Made by a program: the position numbers and the translations under genes. From Planctomycetota bacterium (lineage in GTDB: Bacteria > Planctomycetota > J058): DNA of 40,229 nucleotides. The DNA is taken from assembly GCA_019636275.1 (NCBI GenBank), contig JAHBXY010000078.1:1-40229 (forward strand), read 5' to 3'. The notes beneath the pieces were generated by a model. That model was not told the DNA's origin and ran no database searches. It saw nothing but the letters and a program-made list of their open reading frames with translations. Positions within the stretch are counted from its first letter, which is position 1. Every line of letters begins with the position of its first letter. This document shows positions 34,541-40,229 of the stretch, piece by piece.

Positions 34541-36661
34541 GTGTTCATCCTCACGCTGATCCTGCCCAGCGTGCTGCTCACGGCCTTCGCCTACCAGGCG
34601 ATCGAGACCGAGCGGCGCGCCCGGCTCGCCGACCGGTCGCGGGCCCTGCAGGGCGAGGCGGAGTGGGTCGCGCGGGACCTCGACGACCTGCTGGCCGCCC
34701 GGACGCGGCCCCTGCAGGTCGAGGCGGCGCTCCTGCCGGGGCGGGCGCCGCTGGACGCGGTGCCGGCGGTCCAGCGCCTCGTGGCGCGCGAGCCGATCTT
34801 CCGCGCCTTCATGGTCCTCGACCGCGCGGGCCGCCGCGTCCACCCGGCGTCGCCCGCGGCGACGAGCGAGCGCCGCGCCGTCCCCGGGGGGGTCCTCGGC
34901 GGGCTCACGGGCGCTTGCCTGCCGCCCGACGAGCCCGAGGCGCTGCGGGCGATCGAGGAGGCGGCCCTCACCAGCCGCGAGCAGGCGCTCGACGCCTTGG
35001 CGCTCCTGCGGCGCCGCGGCACGCCGGCCGGCCGGGCGGCCGCGCTGTTCGACGCCGGGCGCCTGCACGAGGGCAGCGCGACGCTCACCGGCATGCTCAA
35101 CGCGCTCGAGGCCTACGGCGAGCTGCGCCGGCTGCCGCTCGAGACGACGTGCGCTCGCGGGCGGCCCGTGGCGGCGCACGGCCGCTTCCGCCACGCGCTC
35201 GTGTGCTACACGCTGAAGAACCGGCCGGCCTTCCGCGAGGGGTTGCTCGGGCTCCTCGCCGAGCTGGACCGGGGCGGCGAGGCGCTCCCGGCGGAGGCGG
35301 TCGTCGAGCTGGCCGAGCGCGCGGGCGCGCTTCTCCAGGACGAGGGCGAGGACGCGCTCCCGGCGGCGCGAGCGATCGGCGCCCGCCGCCAGCAGCTCGA
35401 GCAGGCGTGCGTGCGCCTCGAGCAGCTCTTCGGCCCGGCGCTGCTCGGCGCCCTGCACGCGGCGCGGCCGGCGCGGTCGAGCGCGGCCAGCGAGGCCTCG
35501 GGCGTCCTCTCGGGGGGCGCCCGGCACGCGGCCGAGGTGGCCGAGGAGCGCCCGCAGTTCTTCAAGGCCCGCTCCGTGCTCCGCCACGAGCTCGTGGCCT
35601 ACGCCCCGCTGTGGGGGCGGCCGGCCGACCGCGCGCTGGGCGTGGTCGCCGTCGAGCTGGACCTCGACGCGCTCGAGCGCGAGCTGCGCTCGCGCGTGCG
35701 CACGCGCGGCTGGGGCGGCGAGCTCGTGCCGGTCGAGGCCACCGGCGCGCTCGGCGGCGACCCCACCGACGTGACGGCCCTGCCGCTGCGCGCGCCGCTC
35801 GAGCACGTGGCCGTCGTCGTGCGCGCGCCCCCCGACCCGCCGGGGCTGGTCGAGAGCGCGCTGGACCTTCCGCGCGACACGGTCTACCTGTGGGTGATCG
35901 CGCTGGCCGTGGGCGGGATCGCCGCCGGCGTGCTGGCGACGACGCGCACGGTGCTGCGCGAGGCCAAGGCGGGGCAGCTCAAGAGCGACTTCGTGACCAA
36001 CGTCACGCACGAGCTGAAGACGCCGCTGACCTCGATCCGCATGTTCCTCGACACGCTCCTGCTCGGGCGCGTCACCGATGAGGCGGAGACGCGCGAGTGC
36101 CTGCAGGTCATGGCGCGCGAGGCCGAGCGGCTCACGCGCCTGATCGAGCAGCTCCTCGTCTTCAGCCGCATCGAGAGCAAGAAGTGGCGGCTGAAGCTCG
36201 GCTTCGAGCACCCGCGGGCGCTCGTCGAGGAGGCGCTGAAGGTCCTCTCCGACCAGCTCGGGCGGCCGCGCGACGAGCTGGGGATCGAGGTCGTCGCCGT
36301 GCAGGACCTGCCGCAGATCGCCGTCGACCGCTTCGGCGTCGTCGAGGCGATCCTGAACATCCTCCACAACGCCTGGAAGTACACGCCCGGCCCCGACCGG
36401 CGCATCCGCGTCGTGATCACGTCGCGGCGGCGGCACGTGGAGATCGCGGTCGAGGACAACGGGATCGGCGTGCCGCGGCGCGACCGGCGGCGGATCTTCG
36501 TCAAGTTCGAGCGCGGCACCAACGCCGAGGAGAAGCGCATCGAGGGCTCGGGGATCGGCCTGACCATGGCCACGTCGATCGTGCAGGCGCACGGGGGCAC
36601 GATCACCTTCGCGCCCAACAAGCCGCACGGGAGCCGGTTCTCGATCTGGCTGCGCAAGTGA
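34541..36661 (+). CDS. Sensor histidine kinase
   Basis: 706 residues as called from GTG 34541. First membrane helix at the very start (FILTLILPSVLLTAFAYQAI), a large ~420-residue outer sensor region with no recognised domain, second helix near 455 (LWVIALAVGGIAAGVLA), then HisKA with phospho-His H490 (NVTHELKTPLTSIR) and HATPase (N box NILHNAWKYTP, EDNGIGVPRRDRRRIFVKFE, GSGIGLTMATSIV). A CTG at 34526, 15 bp upstream in frame, has GGAGGG at ideal spacing and would add LRITL before the helix; the GTG has no ribosome site. The response regulator gene follows after 165 bp, so they form a two-component pair. Confidence 0.9.
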   Translation: MFILTLILPSVLLTAFAYQAIETERRARLADRSRALQGEAEWVARDLDDLLAARTRPLQVEAALLPGRAPLDAVPAVQRLVAREPIFRAFMVLDRAGRRVHPASPAATSERRAVPGGVLGGLTGACLPPDEPEALRAIEEAALTSREQALDALALLRRRGTPAGRAAALFDAGRLHEGSATLTGMLNALEAYGELRRLPLETTCARGRPVAAHGRFRHALVCYTLKNRPAFREGLLGLLAELDRGGEALPAEAVVELAERAGALLQDEGEDALPAARAIGARRQQLEQACVRLEQLFGPALLGALHAARPARSSAASEASGVLSGGARHAAEVAEERPQFFKARSVLRHELVAYAPLWGRPADRALGVVAVELDLDALERELRSRVRTRGWGGELVPVEATGALGGDPTDVTALPLRAPLEHVAVVVRAPPDPPGLVESALDLPRDTVYLWVIALAVGGIAAGVLATTRTVLREAKAGQLKSDFVTNVTHELKTPLTSIRMFLDTLLLGRVTDEAETRECLQVMAREAERLTRLIEQLLVFSRIESKKWRLKLGFEHPRALVEEALKVLSDQLGRPRDELGIEVVAVQDLPQIAVDRFGVVEAILNILHNAWKYTPGPDRRIRVVITSRRRHVEIAVEDNGIGVPRRDRRRIFVKFERGTNAEEKRIEGSGIGLTMATSIVQAHGGTITFAPNKPHGSRFSIWLRK

Positions 36662-36826
36662 CGTGACGGGGTCCGGCGGGCCGGGTCGAAGCCCGGGAAC
36701 CCGGCCTCCCTGGCCGCCGTGTGTGTGTCACTCCCAGGTCATCAATCTCGCGGCGAGCATGGGAAACGGTCGGGGGCGCTGGTTAAGCTTTGCGGACGGC
36801 GCCCCGGCGCCGGGGGGGTTGGGGCG

Positions 36827-37513
36827 ATGGACACGATCCTGGTCATCGAGGACGACCCGGCGATCTCCCTCGGGCTGCAGAAGAACCTCAAGTACGAGGG
36901 CTACGACGTCCTCACGGCGGCCAAGGGCGAGGTCGGCCTGGAGATGGCGCTCGACCGCAAGCCCGACCTGATCATCCTCGACGTCATGCTGCCGACGCTC
37001 TCGGGCTTCGAGATCTGCAAGACGCTCAAGCGCAACGAGGTCGACATCCCGATCATCATCTTGTCGGCGAAGGACCAGGAGATCGACAAGATCATGGGCC
37101 TCGACCTGGGGGCCGACGACTACCTGACGAAGCCCTTCTCGATCCGCGAGCTGATCGCGCGCATCAACGCGGTCCTGCGGCGGAAGAAGCGCTACGAGAA
37201 GGAGCTCGAGACCTTCACCTTCGGCGACGTCTCGATCGACTTCACGGCGCGCACGGTGGCGCGCGGGGGCAAGCCGCTCGAGCTGTCGCCGCGCGAGTTC
37301 GACCTGCTGGGCTACTTCGTGCGCCACCCCAACGAGGTCATGGACCGCCGGCAGATCCTCAACAAGGTCTGGGGCTACGACTACTACGGCACGGCGCGCA
37401 CGATCGACAACTTCGTCACGAAGCTGCGCCAGAAGCTCGAGCCCGACGCCGAGAACCCCTCGCACTTCGTCACGGCGCGCGGGATCGGCTACAAGTTCGT
37501 CCCGGACAAGTAG
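36827..37513 (+). CDS. OmpR/PhoB-family response regulator
   Basis: 228 residues. Receiver: acidic pair in VIEDDP, phospho-acceptor D52 (LIILDVMLP), K102 (YLTKPFS). DNA-binding winged helix: FTFGDVSIDFTARTVARGG, LSPREFDLLGYFVRHP, RRQILNKVWGYDYYGTARTI, DNFVTKLRQKLE, VTARGIGYKFVP. It is probably phosphorylated by the histidine kinase just upstream. ATG 36827 is chosen because the receiver starts directly after it; the ribosome site is a G-run only. Regulated genes are unknown. Confidence 0.95.
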   Translation: MDTILVIEDDPAISLGLQKNLKYEGYDVLTAAKGEVGLEMALDRKPDLIILDVMLPTLSGFEICKTLKRNEVDIPIIILSAKDQEIDKIMGLDLGADDYLTKPFSIRELIARINAVLRRKKRYEKELETFTFGDVSIDFTARTVARGGKPLELSPREFDLLGYFVRHPNEVMDRRQILNKVWGYDYYGTARTIDNFVTKLRQKLEPDAENPSHFVTARGIGYKFVPDK

Positions 37514-37548
37514 GCCTCCCCGTCGTGCCGGCACGGGCCCCCGCCCTG

Positions 37549-37685
37549 GGACGGAGCGACCAGCCCAGGCCAGGCCGCGGAGGCCGAGGCGAGGCGGCGC
37601 GCGCGCGGCCGAGATCGATCGCCGGATCCCATCGGCCGCGCGCGCGCCGCATCGCCCGGCATCCGCGGCCGCAGCCGTCGATCAC
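37549..37685 (-). repeat. Dispersed hairpin repeat, copy 4
   Basis: Left arm AGGCCAGGCCGCGGAGGCCG, stem with inner part GGCCGA / ATCGGCC, loop TCGATCGCCGGATCC, then GGCATCCGCGGCCGC and GTCGATCAC. The TGA stop of the minus-strand gene (37684-37682) is the GATCA of the repeat end. It fills the gap between two convergent genes. Confidence 0.9.
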
Positions 37686-37948
37686 CGACGAGCGAGCTGG
37701 TCCCAGCCCTGGCGCGGGACCTCGACGACCTTCGTGGTGGGCGGAAACGTCCGCCGCTCGCCGGCGGCGCTCTCGGCGACGACCTGGCCGTCCTCCTCGT
37801 CGGTGACCTTCCAGGCCTTCTCCGGGGCGAGGATCGGCGTGGCCTTCTTCACCTCGGTGGCGCTGGGCTCGTCGCTGCCGCCCGGCGGGACGTCGAGGGT
37901 GAAGCAGCGGCCGACGGTGAGCGAGGAGAGGAGGACGGGACGGCGCAT
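37682..37948 (-). CDS. Small hypothetical protein
   Basis: 88 residues from ATG 37948 with CGAGG upstream. The N-terminus RRPVLLSSLTVGRCFTLDVP is only weakly hydrophobic; the body looks like a short beta domain (VKKATPILAPEKAWKVTDEE, DGQVVAESAAGERRTFPPTT, KVVEVPRQGWDQLARR). No family recognised. The C-terminal stop is inside hairpin repeat copy 4, so the last residues may have been changed by its arrival. Divergent from the TauE gene. Confidence 0.6.
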   Translation of the reverse strand: MRRPVLLSSLTVGRCFTLDVPPGGSDEPSATEVKKATPILAPEKAWKVTDEEDGQVVAESAAGERRTFPPTTKVVEVPRQGWDQLARR

Positions 37949-38014
37949 GCGGGTGACCTCGTCGTCCCGCGATCTTCCCGCGGCTGGCGGGCCGCGCAAG
38001 GCCGCCCCGTCCCG

Positions 38015-38020
38015 TAGACT
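38015..38020 (+). promoter_or_regulatory. Predicted -10 of a leaderless transcript for the TauE gene
   Basis: TAGACT ends 6 nt before the GTG at 38027, so transcription would start at the start codon itself. There is no Shine-Dalgarno before that GTG, which fits a leaderless message. No clear -35. Confidence 0.35.
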
Positions 38021-38026
38021 CGACCT

Positions 38027-38815
38027 GTGACCGGCGCGGAGATGCTCCTCCTGTCGCTGGCCTGCCTCCTGGCGGGCGGTGTGGGCGCGACGCTCGGGCT
38101 GGGCGGCGGGGTGTTCATCGTCCCGCTGCTGACGATCTGGCTGGGCGTCCCCGTGCACGAGGCGGCCGGCACGAGCCTCGTGTGCGTGCTGGCGACGTCG
38201 GCGGCCGGCTCGGTGGCCCTCGACCGCACGCGCCTGGCCGACCCGCGCCTGGTGGCCTACCTGGGCGTGGCGACCGTGGCGGGCGGGGCGGCCAGCGCCG
38301 TGGTCGCGCCGGCCGTCTCGCCGCGGCTCGTCTTCGGTCTGTTCGGGCTGGCCACCGGCTGGGCCGCCTGGCGCCTGGTCGCGCGCCTGCGCGCGCCGGC
38401 GGCGGCGGCGCAGATGGGGCCCGCGCCGCCGGCCGAGGGCCCGGCGAACCTCGGCGTGGGCGTGGGCGCCTGCGTCGGGGCCGGGGTCGCCAGCGGCCTG
38501 CTCGGGATCGGCGGGGCGCCGGTGCAGGTGCCGGTGATGACCGAGGTCATGCGCGTCGCGGCGCCGGTGGCCTTCGCGACGTCGAACGTCCTGGTCGGCA
38601 TCACCGCCGCCGCCTCGACGGCGGCCTACTACGGCAACGGCCTGATCCGCGCCGACCTGGCCGCGCCGTGCGCCCTGGCCTCGGCGATCGGCGCCTACGC
38701 CGGCGGCCGGCTCGCGCCGCGCCTGCCCGTGCGGCCGCTCGTGACCTTCTTCGTGGTCGTGCTCGTCTACCTGACCGGGAGGATGCTGTGGAAGGCGATC
38801 GCGCCGGGCGCCTGA
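38027..38815 (+). CDS. TauE/SafE-family sulfite/organosulfur permease
   Basis: 262 residues, 7-8 membrane helices in two related halves (PF01925). First half: LLLSLACLLAGGVGATLGLG then GGVFIVPLLTIWLGVPVHEAAGTS; second half: GACVGAGVASGLLGIGGAPV then QVPVMTEVMRVAAPVAFATS. The paired GG-x-P(L/V) motifs are the family mark. It probably exports sulfite or an organosulfur anion; substrate not proven. GTG 38027 is used although ATG 38042 is also in frame, as a -10 lies at leaderless distance. The DUF1634 gene overlaps its 3' end, a common pairing for this family. Confidence 0.88.
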   Translation: MTGAEMLLLSLACLLAGGVGATLGLGGGVFIVPLLTIWLGVPVHEAAGTSLVCVLATSAAGSVALDRTRLADPRLVAYLGVATVAGGAASAVVAPAVSPRLVFGLFGLATGWAAWRLVARLRAPAAAAQMGPAPPAEGPANLGVGVGACVGAGVASGLLGIGGAPVQVPVMTEVMRVAAPVAFATSNVLVGITAAASTAAYYGNGLIRADLAAPCALASAIGAYAGGRLAPRLPVRPLVTFFVVVLVYLTGRMLWKAIAPGA

Positions 38816-39111
38816 CCACGCGCGCGGTCACCGTCGCGCTGCTCCTCGGCGCCGCCTTCCTGCTGGCGGGGCTCCTGCGCGGCCTGCCGCCGGGGGCCGC
38901 GGTCGCGCGGCCGGGCGAGCTCCTGCGAGTGGACGGCCCGGCGCTCGTGGGAATGGGCGTCCTCCTTCTCGTCCTGGCGCCGATCGCGCGGCTGATCGGC
39001 CTGGGCGCCGGCTTCTGGCAGGCCGGGCAGCGAGGACCGCTCGCCGCGACGGCGGGCATGCTGCTGCTGCTGGCGCTGTCGTTCGTGGCGGCCAGCGCGC
39101 GGGAGTGGTGA
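38788..39111 (+). CDS. DUF1634 membrane protein
   Basis: 107 residues, three membrane helices: AVTVALLLGAAFLLAGLLRG, ALVGMGVLLLVLAPIARLIG, TAGMLLLLALSFVAAS, in the DUF1634 layout (PF07843), where LGxLLLxLxPIxR in helix 2 is typical. GTG start with GGGAGG, overlapping the TauE gene by 28 bp, so it is translationally coupled. It very often accompanies TauE permeases, probably as an accessory subunit; the exact function is unknown. Confidence 0.82.
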   Translation: MEGDRAGRLTTRAVTVALLLGAAFLLAGLLRGLPPGAAVARPGELLRVDGPALVGMGVLLLVLAPIARLIGLGAGFWQAGQRGPLAATAGMLLLLALSFVAASAREW

Positions 39112-39115
39112 CGGC

Positions 39116-39646
39116 GTGTCGGCCGTCGACGCGTTCCGCGAGCAGCTCCGGCAGGTCCACGGCGCCGGCCCCGACGTCGAGGTGCGCCCGGGCCCGCCCG
39201 CGATGGCGGTCCCCGGCTTCGTGACGCTCGAGGCGACCGTGCACGGCGCGCCCGTGCGCGGCTGGGCCCGCGACGACGGCGCGGTCGTCCTCTTCTTGCG
39301 CCAGAACTTCGGCCTGCTGCTCGACGCCGCCCGCTTCGCCGACGAGCCGCCCGGCCTCTCGGCCCGCGAGCTGACAGAGCGCCTGGTGTGGTCCCACGGC
39401 CCCGCCTACGAGCTCGTGGAGTCGGTCCCCGCGGGCGAGCTCGGCCTCGAGCACGCCATCGCCACGCCGGTCGCGCGGCGGAGGAGCGGCGACGGCACGG
39501 TCGAGCTGCGCTTCACCGTGCGGGAGCGCGAGGACGGCGCGCCCGTGACGATCATGCACTACCGCCTCCGCGGGGGGCCCGGGGCGCCGTTCAAGGTCGA
39601 CCTGTGGCAGCTCGCGCCGGAGCCGGACACGAGCTGGGACGAGTGA
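39116..39646 (+). CDS. Hypothetical protein
   Basis: 176 residues from GTG 39116, 4 bp after DUF1634 and probably in the same operon. Soluble, alpha/beta: VDAFREQLRQVHGAGPDVEV, FVTLEATVHGAPVRGWARDD, GAVVLFLRQNFGLLLDAARF, ELRFTVREREDGAPVTIMHY, FKVDLWQLAPEPDTSWDE. No signal peptide, Cys or membrane helix, and no family recognised. Co-transcription with a sulfite-type permease is the only hint. Confidence 0.6.
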   Translation: MSAVDAFREQLRQVHGAGPDVEVRPGPPAMAVPGFVTLEATVHGAPVRGWARDDGAVVLFLRQNFGLLLDAARFADEPPGLSARELTERLVWSHGPAYELVESVPAGELGLEHAIATPVARRRSGDGTVELRFTVREREDGAPVTIMHYRLRGGPGAPFKVDLWQLAPEPDTSWDE

Positions 39647-39698
39647 GCCCTCGCGGACCCGGCCGAGGCTCGAGCACCTGCGCCGTTTCGAGGAGGCC

Positions 39699-39881
39699 GT
39701 GTGGGGGGAGGAGGTCGCCGACGCCGACCCGGACGTCGACGACCTCCTGGGGGAGCTCGCCTACGACCTGGACTTCTACGAGCCCGACCCGCGAGCGCGC
39801 GCGGAGGACCCGTCGTTCTTCGGGGAAGAGCGCCTGGAGCGCGAGGTCCGCGCGGCCCTGGACCGGCTGCGCGCGATGTGA
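39699..39881 (+). CDS. Small acidic hypothetical protein
   Basis: 60 residues from GTG 39699, with GAGGAGG directly before but at close spacing. Acidic and helical (ADADPDVDDLLGELAYDLDF, EPDPRARAEDPSFF, ERLEREVRAALDRL). The frame is open and protein-like upstream (LEHLRRFEEAV) without a standard start, so a longer form from a rare codon is possible. No family recognised. It ends just before the 69-bp tandem repeats. Confidence 0.5.
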   Translation: MWGEEVADADPDVDDLLGELAYDLDFYEPDPRARAEDPSFFGEERLEREVRAALDRLRAM

Positions 39882-40229
39882 CGGTGTGGTCGAGCGCGTC
39901 GCCGCGGGCTGGTCGTCGGTCCGGGGTTCGTCGACGAGGGCGGTCGAGTGGCTGACGCGTGTGAGCGCCGGCTCGGGCCTGGTCGTCGGTCGGGGGTTCA
40001 CCTCGAGTGGCTGGCGCCCGTGACCACGGTCGCGGCGCTGGAGGTCGGCCCGGGGTCCATCGACGAGGGCGGTCGAATGGCTGGCGCATATGAGCCCGGT
40101 CGCGGTGCTGGACGTCGGCCCGGGTTCGTCGACGAGGCGGTCGAGTGGCTGGCGCCCGTGAGCACGGTCGCGGCGCCTGGCCGTCGGCCCGAGTCCGTCG
40201 ACGAGGGTGGTCGAGTGGCTGGCGCCCGC
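39882..40229. repeat. ~69-bp tandem repeats running off the window
   Basis: Degenerate units of 59-70 bp marked by GTCGA(G/A)TGGCTGGCGC at 39944, 40003, 40073, 40141 and 40211, each unit with GAGCACGGTCGCGGCGCTGG-like and GTCGGCCCGGGTTCGTCGAC-like parts. The array reaches the right edge, so its full length is unknown. No gene is seen inside. Confidence 0.85.

Overview
The window is about 40 kb of very GC-rich bacterial chromosome, densely coded on both strands, with GTG and TTG starts common and many neighbouring genes sharing a 4-bp GTGA/ATGA stop-start overlap. A Planctomycetota (PVC-group) origin fits best. The pointers are a prepilin-type H-X9-DG motif in the anti-sigma-like protein, several Ser/Thr kinases (one FHA-zinc ribbon-kinase), carboxypeptidase-regulatory-like and DUF4382 surface proteins, and a eukaryote-like UDP-sugar pyrophosphorylase. 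This placement is an inference; there is no rRNA or other marker here to prove it. No tRNA, rRNA, CRISPR, phage or transposase gene was seen.

Layout. Bases 1-5652 (+) hold a coupled amidohydrolase pair (one apparently active, one with its metal ligands lost), a Uma2-family nuclease and a secreted beta-sandwich repeat protein. Bases 5653-12204 (-) form one tight operon: a small exported Cys-containing peptide, a DUF692/MNIO peptide-modifying enzyme, its DUF2063 partner, then hemB, hemL, hemE and hemG. Bases 12572-13427 (-) carry a helical phasin-like protein and a PTS IIA-type protein. Bases 14196-19216 (-) carry a DUF4388/TPR protein with seven C-terminal repeats and a coupled HEAT/TPR protein. 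Next come a UDP-sugar pyrophosphorylase (-), a sigma-70/ECF factor with its anti-sigma-like partner (+), ricT (-), L-serine dehydratase and malate dehydrogenase (-), a Q/A/P-rich secreted protein (-), a zinc-ribbon protein (+), a DUF4382 lipoprotein and a sigma-54 activator (-), two Ser/Thr kinases (-), a histidine kinase/response regulator pair (+), a small exported-looking protein (-), and a TauE/DUF1634 transporter pair followed by two unknown genes (+).

Two signals stand out. (1) A roughly 137-bp hairpin repeat occurs four times (13951, 23631, 32878, 37549). It always sits directly after the stop codon of a minus-strand gene and always in the same orientation. Its loop is conserved while the stem below the loop changes in paired fashion, and in two copies the repeat end supplies the gene's own TGA. 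(2) A RiPP-type metallophore cassette (peptide-MNIO-DUF2063) heads an otherwise ordinary early-haem operon, linking a probable metal-binding modified peptide to tetrapyrrole synthesis.

Many upstream regions share a TTGNCN, 16-18 nt, TAGNNT arrangement that looks like the housekeeping promoter of this organism. Other non-coding features are an 8-bp 35-unit tandem repeat, a 302-bp element with 30-bp inverted ends, a ~69-bp tandem repeat running off the right edge, and several strong hairpins.
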